Source: RAM1 sp041905405
Lineage (GTDB): Bacteria; Pseudomonadota; Gammaproteobacteria; Burkholderiales; Burkholderiaceae_C
Reading direction: 5' to 3'
Length of the DNA: 64,000 bases
NCBI GenBank assembly: GCA_041905405.1
Contig: JAYRLC010000014.1
Location: 1 to 64,000 of the forward strand
Part shown: positions 40,819-50,168 of the stretch, in pieces
How the letters are laid out: each line of letters begins with the position of its first letter
How positions within the stretch are numbered: the first letter of the stretch is position 1
Made by a program: the position numbers and the translations under genes
Notes under the pieces: model-generated
Seen by the model: only the letters and a program-made list of their open reading frames with translations
What the model was told of the DNA's origin: nothing
The model's database searches: none

Positions 40819-41229
40819 ATGGAATCCGTAGCCAGCCCCCAGCGGGCCACCACCGAGCGCCTGCACGCGGCGCTGATCATGATCGTGGACGACGACAGCA
40901 CCGCCACCGCTGTGCTCACGGCGCTGCTGTCGCAGCACTTTGACGTGGTCAGCACGGCGGACCCGACCCAGGCTCTGGCGCTGGCCCGCCAGGCCATGCC
41001 ACACGTGATCCTGTGCGACATCAACATGCCGCGCAAAAGCGGCGATGAAGTCGCCTACGAGCTGTCAGTGGACCCGGACACCCGCGACATCCCGCTGGTG
41101 TACCTGACGGCGCTGCTCGATGCGGACGACACCGACCAGTTGGGCGACAGCTTCGGGGGCCATTGGGCGGTGTCCAAATCGGCGTCACTCGCCGAACTGC
41201 TGCGCGTGATCGCCAAAGCGCTCAGCTAG
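40819..41229 (+). CDS. Single-domain response regulator (CheY-like)
   Basis: This 136-residue protein is a lone receiver domain. It has the acidic triad IVDDDSTAT (Asp24-26), the phosphorylated Asp67 in ILCDINMPRKSG, Thr97 in YLTALL and Lys120 in VSKSASL. There is no output domain, so it must act by protein contact, for example on a motor or in a phosphorelay. No histidine kinase is nearby, so its partner is encoded elsewhere. The upstream in-frame extension is antisense to the methionine synthase gene and was discarded. Confidence 0.9.
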   Translation: MESVASPQRATTERLHAALIMIVDDDSTATAVLTALLSQHFDVVSTADPTQALALARQAMPHVILCDINMPRKSGDEVAYELSVDPDTRDIPLVYLTALLDADDTDQLGDSFGGHWAVSKSASLAELLRVIAKALS

Positions 41230-41265
41230 CTCCAGCAAACGGCTGCTGCACCGCAGCACGCGCCG

Positions 41266-41277
41266 CATAATCGGGGC
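41266..41277 (+). promoter_or_regulatory. -10 element of the NDH-2 gene, leaderless layout
   Basis: CATAAT is followed by CGGGGC and the ATG at 41278. Confidence 0.5.
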
Positions 41278-42609
41278 ATGACCCCAGCCAACCCTGCAAG
41301 CACGGGGAGCCGCCCCCGCATCGTCATCATCGGCTGCGGCTTTGGCGGCCTGGAAGCCGCCCGGGCCCTGGCCGGCGCCGCGGTGGACGTCACCCTGGTG
41401 GACAAAACCAACCACCACCTCTTCCAGCCCCTGCTCTACCAGGTGGCCACGGCCGGCCTGTCGGCCCCGGCGATTGCCGCGCCCATCCGCCACCTGTTCC
41501 GCCGCCAGGGCAACGTGACCACGCTGCTGGGCGACGCCACGCACATCGACGCGGCCGCGCGGCAGGTGCACCTGCGCGACGGGGCGGCGTTGCCCTATGA
41601 CCACCTGATCGTCGCCGCGGGCGCGACGCACAGTTACTTCGGCCGCGACGAATGGGCCACGCACGCGCCGGGCCTGAAGACGCTGGACGATGCCTTCGAC
41701 ATCCGCCGCCGCATCCTGCTGGCCTTCGAAGCCGCCGAGAAAGAAGACGACCCGGCCCGCCGCGCGGCCTGGCTGAACTTCGTGGTGGTGGGCGGCGGGC
41801 CGACCGGCGTGGAAATGGCGGGCACGCTGGCCGAGATCGCGCGCCACACGCTGCCCGGTGAATTCCGCCGCATCGACCCGGCGGCCGCCAAAGTCATCCT
41901 GCTGGAAGGCGGGCCGCGCGTGCTGCAGGCCATGCCCGACAGCCTGAGCGAGCGGGCGCGTGAACAGCTGGCGCGGCTGGGCGTGGACGTGCGGCTGAAT
42001 GCGCGCGTGACGGCCATCGACGCCGGCGGCCTGACGGTGGACGCCGCCGGCAGCACCTATGCCATTGACAGCCGCTGCATCGTGTGGGCCGCGGGCGTGG
42101 CGGCGTCGCCGCTGGGCCGGCAGCTGGCGCAGGCCACCGGCGCGCAAACCGACCGCGCAGGCCGCGTCACGGTGCAGCCCGACCTGACGCTGCCGGGCCA
42201 CCCCGAGATCAGCGTCATCGGCGACCTGGCCGCTGCGCAGAGCCATGTCCCCGGCAAGCCCCCCGCCGCCGTGCCCGGCGTGTCGCCGGGCGCCAAGCAG
42301 ATGGGGCGCGCCGCGGCAGCCAACATCCTGCGCCGGCTGGCAGGCCAGCCGGCCAAGCCGTTCCGCTACCGCGACTACGGCAACCTGGCCACCATCGGCC
42401 GCAACTCGGCCGTGGTGGACCTGACATCGCCTGCGGGGCCCGTGCGGTTTTCAGGCTACTTTGCGTGGCTGTTCTGGCTGTTCGCCCACGTCTACTTCCT
42501 GATCGGCTTTCGCAACCGGCTCGTGGTGCTGCTGGACTGGGCGTGGGCGTACTGGACGTTTGCGCGGTATGCGCGGGTGGTGACGGGGGTGAAAACGTCC
42601 GATCAATAG
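41278..42609 (+). CDS. ndh: Type II NADH dehydrogenase (NDH-2)
   Basis: NDH-2 passes electrons from NADH to quinone without pumping protons. The 443-residue protein has the FAD motif IVIIGCGFGGLEAARAL (about residues 14-30), DKTNHHLFQPLLYQVATAGLS (shared core), the NADH motif FVVVGGGPTGVEMAGTLAE (about residues 167-185) and the second FAD block ISVIGDLAAA. Near the C-terminus a hydrophobic segment (GYFAWLFWLFAHVYFLIGF) fixes it to the inner membrane. The end overlaps the convergent slyX gene by 7 bp. Confidence 0.94.
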   Translation: MTPANPASTGSRPRIVIIGCGFGGLEAARALAGAAVDVTLVDKTNHHLFQPLLYQVATAGLSAPAIAAPIRHLFRRQGNVTTLLGDATHIDAAARQVHLRDGAALPYDHLIVAAGATHSYFGRDEWATHAPGLKTLDDAFDIRRRILLAFEAAEKEDDPARRAAWLNFVVVGGGPTGVEMAGTLAEIARHTLPGEFRRIDPAAAKVILLEGGPRVLQAMPDSLSERAREQLARLGVDVRLNARVTAIDAGGLTVDAAGSTYAIDSRCIVWAAGVAASPLGRQLAQATGAQTDRAGRVTVQPDLTLPGHPEISVIGDLAAAQSHVPGKPPAAVPGVSPGAKQMGRAAAANILRRLAGQPAKPFRYRDYGNLATIGRNSAVVDLTSPAGPVRFSGYFAWLFWLFAHVYFLIGFRNRLVVLLDWAWAYWTFARYARVVTGVKTSDQ

Positions 42610-42824
42610 TGCGGCGGACGCTCGTCACGCAGGCTGCGGAACTCCGCGCCGCCGCTGTCCTGTTGCTGGCGTTTGAGCTCGGCCAGCTCGCGCAGCAGCA
42701 GGTCGATCTGTTGCTGCTGGCGGATGATGGTCTGGTTCAGCTGCTCAACCATGTCTTCGGTGAAGCTGGCCTTGATTTCCAGCTCCATGAGCCGGTGATC
42801 GACGGCTGACTGTGGATCAGGCAT
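42603..42824 (-). CDS. slyX: SlyX family protein
   Basis: This 73-residue protein has the SlyX pattern: an N-terminal HRLMELEIKASFTEDMVEQL and a coiled coil with Gln-rich IIRQQQQIDLLLRELAELKR, ending in ERPPHY as in the family (DxxPPHY). The function is unknown. It follows the enolase-superfamily gene by 8 bp. The ATG at 42824 was chosen because the longer frame runs into that gene. Confidence 0.9.
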   Translation of the reverse strand: MPDPQSAVDHRLMELEIKASFTEDMVEQLNQTIIRQQQQIDLLLRELAELKRQQQDSGGAEFRSLRDERPPHY

Positions 42825-42832
42825 GGCAACGC

Positions 42833-43945
42833 TCACCGCGCGGGCTTCTGGAACTTGTCCCACGCCGCCTTGGTCGGCGTCGTCCCCGCCCCCGCTTCCT
42901 GCGGCAGCTTGAAGTACCCGCCCACCACCTCCGCCGGGTCGGTAAAACAATCCTTGATCCACGGGATGTATTCCAGCACCTGCACGGCCGGGTGCGCATA
43001 GCTCAGGTGCACGTGCACCTGGCTCATGTCGCCCGCGTGCGGGGCTACGGGCAATCTGTAGCTGTGCGCGGTTTCGCACACGCGCAGCACTTCGGTCAGG
43101 CCGGCCATGCGGGTCACGTCGGGCTGCACCCAGTGGATGGCGTTCTGGTGAAAGAACTCACTGAACGCGTCCTGCGTGTACAGCTGCTCGCCCAGCGCGG
43201 TGGGGATGCGCGTGGCGCGGGCCAGTTCGGCATGGCCCTTCACGTTGTCGTACCACAGCGGTTCCTCGAACCAGTACACGTCGTGCTCCTCCGCTCCGCG
43301 GCAAAACCGCAGGCAGGTCGCCAGGTCCCATTTGCCGTTGCCGTCGATCGCCAGCGTCACGTCGGGGCCAATAGCCTTTCGCACGGCGGCCAGGCGGCGC
43401 AGGTCGCGTTCCACCGTACTGCCCACCTTGATCTTGATGCCCGTGAAGCCGTCGGCCACGGCGCGTTTTGCGCCTTCCACCAGCTTGTCGTCGGCAATGC
43501 TGAGCCAGCCGATGTCGGTGTTGTACGCGCGGACCTTGTCACAAACCTGGCCGCCCAGCAGCTTCCACAGCGGCATGTTCGCGGCCTTGGCTTTCAGGTC
43601 CCACAGCGCGACGTCGATGGCCGCGTGCGACAGCGTGGTGATGCCCGCGCGGCCCACCCACTGCAGCGCCGGGTTGCGCGCAAGCTTGAGCCACAGGCGG
43701 TTGATGTCGTGCGCGTCCTCGCCCACCAGCAGCGGGGCGTGGCAGGTTTCTATGCATCGTGTGATGAGCTGGTCGCTGGGCAGGTGGGCGTGTGTGCCGG
43801 TAAAGCCGTAGCCCTCCAGCCCGTTGTCGGTGGTGATCCTGGCGCCCACCACGCCCCAGTGGCTGATGGTGTGCGTGCTGTCGGCGATCTGGCTGCCGGT
43901 GACCGGCACGTGCAGGATGAACGGTTCGACGGACGTGATCTTCAA
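42833..43945 (-). CDS. Enolase-superfamily enzyme, mandelate racemase/muconate lactonizing group
   Basis: This 370-residue enzyme abstracts a proton next to a carboxylate. It shows the KxK base pair (GIKIKVG, about residues 163-169), metal ligands Asp (LAIDGNGKW, about 194-202), Glu (WFEEPLW) and Glu (LGEQLY), and the His of VAPHAGDM. This is the mandelate racemase subgroup, which includes sugar acid dehydratases. The start is a TTG at 43945, preceded by AGAGGAGA with a 7-nt spacing; no ATG suits. The substrate is unknown. It runs into slyX. Confidence 0.88.
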   Translation of the reverse strand: MKITSVEPFILHVPVTGSQIADSTHTISHWGVVGARITTDNGLEGYGFTGTHAHLPSDQLITRCIETCHAPLLVGEDAHDINRLWLKLARNPALQWVGRAGITTLSHAAIDVALWDLKAKAANMPLWKLLGGQVCDKVRAYNTDIGWLSIADDKLVEGAKRAVADGFTGIKIKVGSTVERDLRRLAAVRKAIGPDVTLAIDGNGKWDLATCLRFCRGAEEHDVYWFEEPLWYDNVKGHAELARATRIPTALGEQLYTQDAFSEFFHQNAIHWVQPDVTRMAGLTEVLRVCETAHSYRLPVAPHAGDMSQVHVHLSYAHPAVQVLEYIPWIKDCFTDPAEVVGGYFKLPQEAGAGTTPTKAAWDKFQKPAR

Positions 43946-44016
43946 GATGCGGTCTCCTCTATTCGTATGATGTTTGGCAAACCCATTGTGCACTGACTGG
44001 CGATAAGCTCGCCGCC

Positions 44017-44664
44017 ATGAAACGCAGCATCCAACACGTTCTCCGCACTTTTCTGACGGGCGTTCTTGCCCTGCTGCCGCTGGCGGCCACGCTGTTCATC
44101 CTGGGCTGGACGCTGAGGTTCCTGGCCGGCTGGCTGGGGCCGGACAGCGCCTTCGGGCGGTTTCTGACCTTCATCGGCCTGAGCGTCACGCATTCCGAGG
44201 CGGTGGGGTATCTGCTGGGCGCGTTCCTGCTCATGGCGTGCGTCTACGTGTTCGGCGTGGTGGTGGAGGCGGGCTTCCAGCGCGGCGCGGCGCGGCTGAT
44301 GAATGCGATCCTCAAGCGCATTCCCGTCGTGCGCACGATCTATGACGTGATCCAGAAGCTCGTGCAGCTTTTTGCGAAGAAGGACGACGATGGCCTGAAG
44401 TCCATGGCCCCGGTCTGGATTTATTTCGGCGGCAAGGGTGGAGACCAGGGCACGGTGGTGCTGGGCCTGTTGTCCACGCCGCAGGCTGTGACGCTGGGCG
44501 GCCTGTCGTACATGGGGGTGCTGGTGCCCACCGCGCCGGTGCCTGTGGGCGGCGGCCTGTTGTATGTGCCGCCCGACTGGGTGGAGCCAGCCGACATCGG
44601 TATGGAAGCCGTCACCAGCATCTACGTGTCGATGGGGGTGACGTCGGGGCAGTACCTGAAGTAG
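44017..44664 (+). CDS. DUF502 family membrane protein
   Basis: This 215-residue protein belongs to DUF502: start LRTFLTGVLALLPLAATLFI, YLLGAFLLMACVYVFGVVV (second helix), and IPVVRTIYDVIQKLVQLF (about residues 105-122), followed by a beta-rich soluble region with PTAPVPVGGGLLYVPPDWV. Two membrane helices anchor it in the inner membrane. The function is unknown. It stands alone between divergent and convergent neighbours and lacks a clear ribosome-binding site. Confidence 0.9.
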   Translation: MKRSIQHVLRTFLTGVLALLPLAATLFILGWTLRFLAGWLGPDSAFGRFLTFIGLSVTHSEAVGYLLGAFLLMACVYVFGVVVEAGFQRGAARLMNAILKRIPVVRTIYDVIQKLVQLFAKKDDDGLKSMAPVWIYFGGKGGDQGTVVLGLLSTPQAVTLGGLSYMGVLVPTAPVPVGGGLLYVPPDWVEPADIGMEAVTSIYVSMGVTSGQYLK

Positions 44665-44667
44665 CTG

Positions 44668-45666
44668 CTACGCCGCCCCACGCCCCTTCTGGCTGGCAAA
44701 GTACACCACCTTGCGCGCGCGCTGAACGTCGCCCAGGGGCCGGTGTTCGGCCAGCGCCTGCCAGGGGTCGATCACGGTGGCTTCGACCTGCCTTGCCAGT
44801 TCCTGGCCTTCTGCGCCCGCCGTATCCTGGCGCGGCAGCATGAGCCGCGCGACGGTGACGTAGGGCGTAGGCCAGTTGACCGACGCGTCTTCGATCGGCG
44901 TCGTGGCTTCGTCGACCCAGGGCTGCAGCTGCAGGTCCCAGTGCAGCGCGCCGCGGGCCAGGCGCGCGCTGAAGTCGGCGTTCCAGTCCTGGTTGGCGCC
45001 GGGCTGCGCCTTGCCGTTGGCGTCGGCCGGCAGCAGGCGCACGCGCGCCGCGTACGGCCCGTTGGCCATGGGCACGCAGCTGAACATGGGCTCGGTCGCA
45101 AAGCCGCCAAACGGCTTGCCCGCCACCTTGAGCATTTTGGCCAGCTGTGCCGGCGCACCGAACAGGCCGTAGCGTTTGAACAGGTATTTGAGCAGCGCGC
45201 CGTTGCCATAGGACGCCGCCTCGGCAAAGTCGATGAACTCCGCGCTGCCCTTGAAGGCAAAGGCTTCCTGGTTGATCAGCGTGAAGTCCTGGCTTTTGGC
45301 GGGGCCGTTGCCCAGGGCTGATTCACCGTCAACGCCCAGCACGCGGAACGCAAAGCCGCGCACGTCGGGCATGCTGTCCCTGGCCTTGTCAAAGCCGCCG
45401 TTGGACAGGCGCACCCAGACCTCGTAGTCATGCGGCTGGCTGAACAGACCCTGCGCCGCCCATTGCGGCAGGCTGTCCAGAACCTCCAGCGTGCCGGCCG
45501 CGGCGGTGAGCTGCTTGCGGTGCAGCGTGCGGCCCGCGCCGTATTTTTTGGACTTGCGCTGCTGGATGGCGGCAAACCGCCGGGCGGCATTGGCGTAGCG
45601 CTGCGCCTCGTCTGCGGCGACGGCCTCGCGCCAGCCGGTGCCGGCCGCCAATGCGGTTTTTGCCAT
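44668..45666 (-). CDS. Catalase-family small heme protein
   Basis: This 332-residue protein resembles the minimal catalase-related family (about 300-350 residues), which lacks the long C-terminal part of true catalases. The segments VWVRLSNGGFDKARDSMPDVRG (split), FAFRVLGVDG, SQDFTLINQEAFAFKG and the end region PWQALAEHRPLGDVQRAR are typical. Members act as peroxidases or catalases and may bind heme through a Tyr. It is 5 bp after the CoA ligase gene and cotranscribed, which suggests protection during fatty acid or solvent metabolism. The start at 45666 was chosen over an antisense-derived longer frame. Confidence 0.85.
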   Translation of the reverse strand: MAKTALAAGTGWREAVAADEAQRYANAARRFAAIQQRKSKKYGAGRTLHRKQLTAAAGTLEVLDSLPQWAAQGLFSQPHDYEVWVRLSNGGFDKARDSMPDVRGFAFRVLGVDGESALGNGPAKSQDFTLINQEAFAFKGSAEFIDFAEAASYGNGALLKYLFKRYGLFGAPAQLAKMLKVAGKPFGGFATEPMFSCVPMANGPYAARVRLLPADANGKAQPGANQDWNADFSARLARGALHWDLQLQPWVDEATTPIEDASVNWPTPYVTVARLMLPRQDTAGAEGQELARQVEATVIDPWQALAEHRPLGDVQRARKVVYFASQKGRGAA

Positions 45667-45671
45667 GGTGT

Positions 45672-47363
45672 TCAGCCTTTCGGTTCTGCCTCCTGCAGCG
45701 TGCGCCACATGACTTTGCCGCTGCCGCTTTTGGGCAGCGCGTCCACGAACTGCACGATGCGGGGGACTTTGTAGACGGCCATATTCTCGCGGCACCAGGC
45801 GGCGATGTCTTCCTCGCTCACCTGCCCGCGGTGGCTCTGGCGCAACACCACCACGGCCTTGACCGTTTCGCCGCGGTAGGCGTCGCGGGCCGCGATGATG
45901 CAGGCCTCTTGTATGGCGGGGTGGCGGAACATCAGCGCCTCGACCTCGGCCGGCCAGACCTTGAAGCCACTGGCGTTGATCATGCGCTTGAGCCGGTCGG
46001 TGATGAAGAAGTAGCCGTCCTCGTCCACCCGCCCCAGGTCGCCCGAGCGGAAGAATCGCTTGCCGTCCAGTTCCACGAACGCCGCCGCTGTCGCCTCGGG
46101 CCGCTTCCAGTAGCCCTGGAAGATCATCGGCCCACTCATGATGATTTCGCCCTGCTCGCCGGGCGGCATCTCCGCCAGCGTCTCGGGGTCCACCACGCGC
46201 GAGTCGCAGCTGATGAACGGCACCCCCAGGCACTGCTGCTTGGGGTGGTCGGGCGGGTTGGTGTGGCTGGGCGCGGCGGTTTCGGTCAGGCCGTAGCCTT
46301 CGACATAGCGCAGGCCGTAGCTGTCCAGCAGGCGCTGCGCCACGGCCTGCGGCATGGCCGCGCCGCCGCCGCCGATGTAGCGGATGCTGGACAGGTCGTA
46401 CTGGTCAAAGTGCGGGCTTCCCAGCAGGTCGATCACCATGGTGGGGATGTTGGTCCAGTTGGTGACCCTGTAACGCGAGATCAGTCGCCCGGCCAGGTCG
46501 CGGTCCCAGCGCGGCATCATCACCAGCGTGCAGCTGCCGTAGATGCTGGCGTGCATGACGCTGACCATGCCCGTGATGTGGAACATGGGCACGACGATCA
46601 GCGTCACGTTGTCGGGGCTCGCGTTGCCCCACAGACAGCTGGCCACCGCGTTGTGCATGATGCTGCCGTGCGTGTGCATGCAGCCTTTGGGCAGGCCCGT
46701 GGTGCCGCTGGTGTACGGAAGGATGGCCAGGTCCGCGGGGCCCACATCAGGCTCCGGCGCCGGGGCATCGGTGGCCAGCGCATCGGTCCACGCGTGGACC
46801 TGGCCGCCGGCCAGCGCGGGCAGCGCATGGCGGGTGAGCAGCCAGTCGTTCCAGGCTGGGGGAATTTCGGCTTCCGCCAGGTCGTCCGGCATGCAGTCGG
46901 TGAACTGGCTCACCACCAGTTGCTCCAGCCCCTGCCCGGCGGGCAGCGCGTCGCTGGCCCGGGCCAGCTCGGCGGCCAGGTCGGCCGTGGTGATGGCGAC
47001 CCTGGCATCGGGGTCGGTGATGTAGTGCTTCAGCTCCTCGGCACGGTTCATGGGGTTGACCGGCACCACCACGGCGTTGGCGCGCAGGATCGCGAAGTGC
47101 GCGATCACAAGCTGCGGGCAGTTCTGCATGTTCAGCACCACGCGGTCGCCCTTGCGCACGCCCAAGGCATGCAGGCGCGCCGCCAGCCGCTCCGCCAGTC
47201 GCACCACTTCTGCATAGCGGAACTCGCGGCCAAAGAAGACGATGGCCGCCTTTTCGGGGTAGCGCCGCGCGCTGATGGCCAGGTTGTCCCACAGGGGCGT
47301 CGCGGGCGGGTGGATGGTATGCGGCAGGCGCTTGGGCCAGAACTTGTGATGGGGACGTGTCAT
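45672..47363 (-). CDS. Long- or medium-chain acyl-CoA ligase (AMP-dependent synthetase)
   Basis: This 563-residue enzyme activates a carboxylic acid with ATP and CoA. All motifs are present: P-loop LPYTSGTTGLPKGCMHTHG (about residues 178-196), GYGLTETAAPSH, FFRSGDLGRVDEDGYFFITD and the catalytic lysine in PKSGSGKVMWR near the C-terminus. It is closest to FadD-like ligases. The start at 47363 is supported by TACCCT 6 nt before the ATG; an earlier ATG at 47414 lies upstream of that. It leads the catalase-like gene. Confidence 0.92.
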   Translation of the reverse strand: MTRPHHKFWPKRLPHTIHPPATPLWDNLAISARRYPEKAAIVFFGREFRYAEVVRLAERLAARLHALGVRKGDRVVLNMQNCPQLVIAHFAILRANAVVVPVNPMNRAEELKHYITDPDARVAITTADLAAELARASDALPAGQGLEQLVVSQFTDCMPDDLAEAEIPPAWNDWLLTRHALPALAGGQVHAWTDALATDAPAPEPDVGPADLAILPYTSGTTGLPKGCMHTHGSIMHNAVASCLWGNASPDNVTLIVVPMFHITGMVSVMHASIYGSCTLVMMPRWDRDLAGRLISRYRVTNWTNIPTMVIDLLGSPHFDQYDLSSIRYIGGGGAAMPQAVAQRLLDSYGLRYVEGYGLTETAAPSHTNPPDHPKQQCLGVPFISCDSRVVDPETLAEMPPGEQGEIIMSGPMIFQGYWKRPEATAAAFVELDGKRFFRSGDLGRVDEDGYFFITDRLKRMINASGFKVWPAEVEALMFRHPAIQEACIIAARDAYRGETVKAVVVLRQSHRGQVSEEDIAAWCRENMAVYKVPRIVQFVDALPKSGSGKVMWRTLQEAEPKG

Positions 47364-47375
47364 GCGCGCAGGGTA
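47364..47375 (-). promoter_or_regulatory. -10 element of the acyl-CoA ligase gene, leaderless layout
   Basis: On the minus strand TACCCT is followed by GCGCGC and the ATG at 47363. Confidence 0.5.
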
Positions 47376-47505
47376 GGTGCGCGCCTGCCGCATCGCATCA
47401 GGAAAAGCCCCCAAGCACCATCGTGGGCGTCACCTTTGCGACGCGTAGGACGGCAATACAGTAGCGTCGAGGTGGCGTCCGACTGCACTGCAGTACACCG
47501 GTGCC

Positions 47506-47517
47506 CATAGTGGGCGC
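47506..47517 (+). promoter_or_regulatory. -10 element of the flavodoxin-like reductase gene, leaderless layout
   Basis: CATAGT is followed by GGGCGC and the ATG at 47518. The divergent ligase promoter lies 130 bp away. Confidence 0.45.
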
Positions 47518-48591
47518 ATGAATGTCCGCGTCCTCAAGGGCCAGGCGCCCAAGCCATTGAACCGCGCCGCGTTCGGGCGCCGGTTTCGCGAACGGTTCGC
47601 CGACCCCGCCTTTACCCCTGAATCAGATTCGATTGCCCGGCTTGAGGCCATCGCCTGGGAGGCCTACACCGAAGGCCGCAAGGCTCCCGTCACGCGCCGC
47701 GCCGGCCCTGGCTTCGCCGACCCTGCCTATGAACTGTCGCAGGAGTGGTACGACACGCACCGCGCCATCCAGGACGCGCAGGCGCAGTGGGGCCGGCGCC
47801 AGACGCCGCCGCGCGTGCTGATCGTCAACGCCAGCCCGCGCAACGACGGCACCTGCCCCGGCGAAAACTCCAAGACCTGCCGGCTCGCCGCCATCGCGCA
47901 ACGCACGGTACGCGGCGCGGGCATCCACGCCGACGTGCTGGACCTGAGCCTGCTGGCGTCCGACTACGACCGCCACATCCACCCGTGCAAGGGCTGCGCG
48001 TCCACCGCCATGCCGCTGTGCCACTGGCCGTGCAGCTGCTACCCCAACCATGCGACGGGCCAGGTCAACGACTGGATGAACGAGCTGTACCCGCGCTGGG
48101 TGGCCGCGCACGGCGTGCTGATCGTCGCGCCCACGCACTGGTACCAGTCGCCCACCCCGCTGAAGGCCATGATGGACCGCCTGGTCTGCGCAGACGGCGG
48201 CAACCCCGACCCCACGTCCACGCAGGGCAAGCGGGCCGCCGAGGCCAAACGCATCGAGCAAAAGGGCTGGCACTACCCCAAGCATCTGGCCGGCCGCGTG
48301 TACGGCGTGGTGGTGCACGGCGACGTGGCCGGTGTCGAAGACCACCGCCGCCTGCTGTGCGACTGGCTGGACTGGATGGGCCTGATCGACGCGGGCCCCA
48401 AGGCGCGGCTGGACCGCTACCTGGGCTATTACGAGCCTTACTACAACAGCCACGATGCGCTGGACCGCGACAAGGCCCTGCAGGCCGAAGTGCGCAACGC
48501 CGCCCACGCGCTGGTGGACGCCGTGAAGCTGCTGCGCAACGGGGCGCTGAACCACCCCGGCGCCGCGCGCAAGCCGCCGCGGCCCAAGTAG
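47518..48591 (+). CDS. NADPH-dependent FMN reductase-like flavoprotein with Cys-rich insert
   Basis: This 357-residue protein has a flavodoxin-like fold. The phosphate loop is LIVNASPRNDGTCPGENSKT (about residues 101-120), and the binding region IVAPTHWYQSPTPLKAMMDRL (about residues 202-222) resembles FMN reductase/NAD(P)H oxidoreductases. An insert HPCKGCASTAMPLCHWPCSC (about 157-176) has five Cys and could bind a metal or a cluster. It has about 95 extra N-terminal residues. The substrate is unknown. It is 51 bp upstream of the amidase gene on the same strand. Confidence 0.82.
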   Translation: MNVRVLKGQAPKPLNRAAFGRRFRERFADPAFTPESDSIARLEAIAWEAYTEGRKAPVTRRAGPGFADPAYELSQEWYDTHRAIQDAQAQWGRRQTPPRVLIVNASPRNDGTCPGENSKTCRLAAIAQRTVRGAGIHADVLDLSLLASDYDRHIHPCKGCASTAMPLCHWPCSCYPNHATGQVNDWMNELYPRWVAAHGVLIVAPTHWYQSPTPLKAMMDRLVCADGGNPDPTSTQGKRAAEAKRIEQKGWHYPKHLAGRVYGVVVHGDVAGVEDHRRLLCDWLDWMGLIDAGPKARLDRYLGYYEPYYNSHDALDRDKALQAEVRNAAHALVDAVKLLRNGALNHPGAARKPPRPK

Positions 48592-48642
48592 GCGCATGGC
48601 CCCGCCCGTATCATGGGCGCCGTTCGCCCGACCTTGCCTTTC

Positions 48643-50085
48643 ATGCCCCACGCTGCAGCCCCCGCCGACCCGCCGCCGCGCGCCGATGCCCAGGCCCTGT
48701 GGCAGCTCGACGCCACCGCGCTGCTGGCCGGCTACCGCAGCGGCGCCTTCACGCCCGTGGACGCGCTGCAAAGCGTGCTGGCGCGCATCGCACGCTGGCA
48801 ACCGCATGCCAACGCCTTCGTGCACATCGACGAGCGCGGCGCGCTGGCCGCCGCGCAGGCCAGCGCGCGCCGCTGGGCGGCCGGTGCCCCGCAGGGCCTG
48901 CTGGACGGCGTGCCGCTGAGCCTGAAGGACAACCTGCACGCCGCCGGCCTGCCCACCACCTGGGGCAGCGCGCTGCTGCGCGGCTACACACCCGCGCTCG
49001 ACGAAGCCCCCGTGGCGCGGCTGCGCGCGGCGGGCGCGGTGCTCCTGGGCAAGACCAATCTGCCCGAGTTTGCGATGCAGGGCTACACGGCCAACCGCGT
49101 TGCGGGTGTCACCCGCAACCCGTGGAACGTGGCGCTCACGCCCGGCGGCTCGTCCGGCGGCGCGGCGGCGGCCGTGGCCGCGGGCTGCGGCCCGCTGGCG
49201 CTGGTCACCGACGGCGGCGGCTCCACCCGGCGGCCCGCGTCGCACACCGGTGTGGTGGGCTTCAAGCCTTCGTCCGGCCGCGTGCCGCGCGCGGGCGGCC
49301 TGCCCGAGATTTTTCTGGACTACGAGGTCGTGGGCACGCTGGCGCGCAGCGTGCGCGACGTGGTGCTGATGGACCGCGTGCTGACCGGGCAGTCGCCGCC
49401 GGCCGACAACACGAGGCAGCCTGGCCGCATCCTGTATGCGCCGGACTTTGCAGGACACCCGGTGGACCCGGACATTGCGGCCAGGGTTCGGCAAGCCGCC
49501 CAGGACTTCGCCGCGCTGGGCTTCGCGGTCAGCGAAGCGCCGGGGTGGGACCTGGCCGAGGACATCAACGTGCGATGGGCCACGCTGTCGTCGGCAGGAC
49601 TGGCCTGGCTGTTCACCCACCCGGACCGCTGGCCGGAACTGGCAGGGGCGCCAGCGGACGCCACGCCCTGTGGCGACGCGGCCCGCGCCGCGCTGGACGC
49701 GGGTCGCGCCGCGGGCGCCGAGGCCCTGTTCGACGTGCTGGCTGCCGTGCAGACACTGCGCCAGCGGCTTGACGCCGTGTTCGCCGCGCATGACTTCATC
49801 CTCACGCCCGCGGCGGCGGCGCTGCCCTGGCCCGCGGACCAGACTCACCCGCCACAGATCGCCGGCCGCGACGCCGGGCCGCGCGGCCATGCGGTGTTCA
49901 CCGCCTTTGCCAATGCGGCGGGGCTGCCTGCCATCGCCCTGCCCTGCGGGACGGTGCGCGGGCTGCCGGTGGGCTTGCAGCTGGTGGGCGCGGCGGGTGC
50001 CGACGCTGGCGTGCTGGCGGCAGCGCAGCGCTACGAACAGGCGCACCCCTGGGCGGGCGCCTGGCCCCTGCCGCCTTCGGCCTGA
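48643..50085 (+). CDS. Amidase signature-family hydrolase
   Basis: This 480-residue enzyme hydrolyses an amide bond. The Ser-cisSer-Lys triad is visible: Lys in LSLKDNLHAAG (about residue 88), cis-Ser in PGGSSGGAAAAVAAG (about residues 161-175) and the nucleophile Ser in TDGGGSTRRPAS (about residue 188), where most relatives have GGSIRIPA. The start at 48643 is used because the earlier ATG at 48613 overlaps a TATCAT -10 hexamer (48609-48614). Substrates of this family range from amides and nitrile-derived amides to aminoacyl-tRNA; no gatABC context is present. Confidence 0.9.
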   Translation: MPHAAAPADPPPRADAQALWQLDATALLAGYRSGAFTPVDALQSVLARIARWQPHANAFVHIDERGALAAAQASARRWAAGAPQGLLDGVPLSLKDNLHAAGLPTTWGSALLRGYTPALDEAPVARLRAAGAVLLGKTNLPEFAMQGYTANRVAGVTRNPWNVALTPGGSSGGAAAAVAAGCGPLALVTDGGGSTRRPASHTGVVGFKPSSGRVPRAGGLPEIFLDYEVVGTLARSVRDVVLMDRVLTGQSPPADNTRQPGRILYAPDFAGHPVDPDIAARVRQAAQDFAALGFAVSEAPGWDLAEDINVRWATLSSAGLAWLFTHPDRWPELAGAPADATPCGDAARAALDAGRAAGAEALFDVLAAVQTLRQRLDAVFAAHDFILTPAAAALPWPADQTHPPQIAGRDAGPRGHAVFTAFANAAGLPAIALPCGTVRGLPVGLQLVGAAGADAGVLAAAQRYEQAHPWAGAWPLPPSA

Positions 50086-50168
50086 TTCCCATACTGGTGC
50101 GCGCGCACGCCGTCAGGGCGGGCGAGGCCGTGGCGCCCTGTGGATTTGCCGCAGATTGGTGCATCAAT

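Noticed and set aside
48613..48642. ATG at 48613 as start of the amidase gene
   Set aside because: It overlaps a TATCAT -10 hexamer at 48609-48614. The next ATG at 48643 fits better.
47623..50046. An 807-codon open frame on the minus strand
   Set aside because: It covers the flavodoxin-like reductase and amidase genes in antisense and has no recognisable motif.
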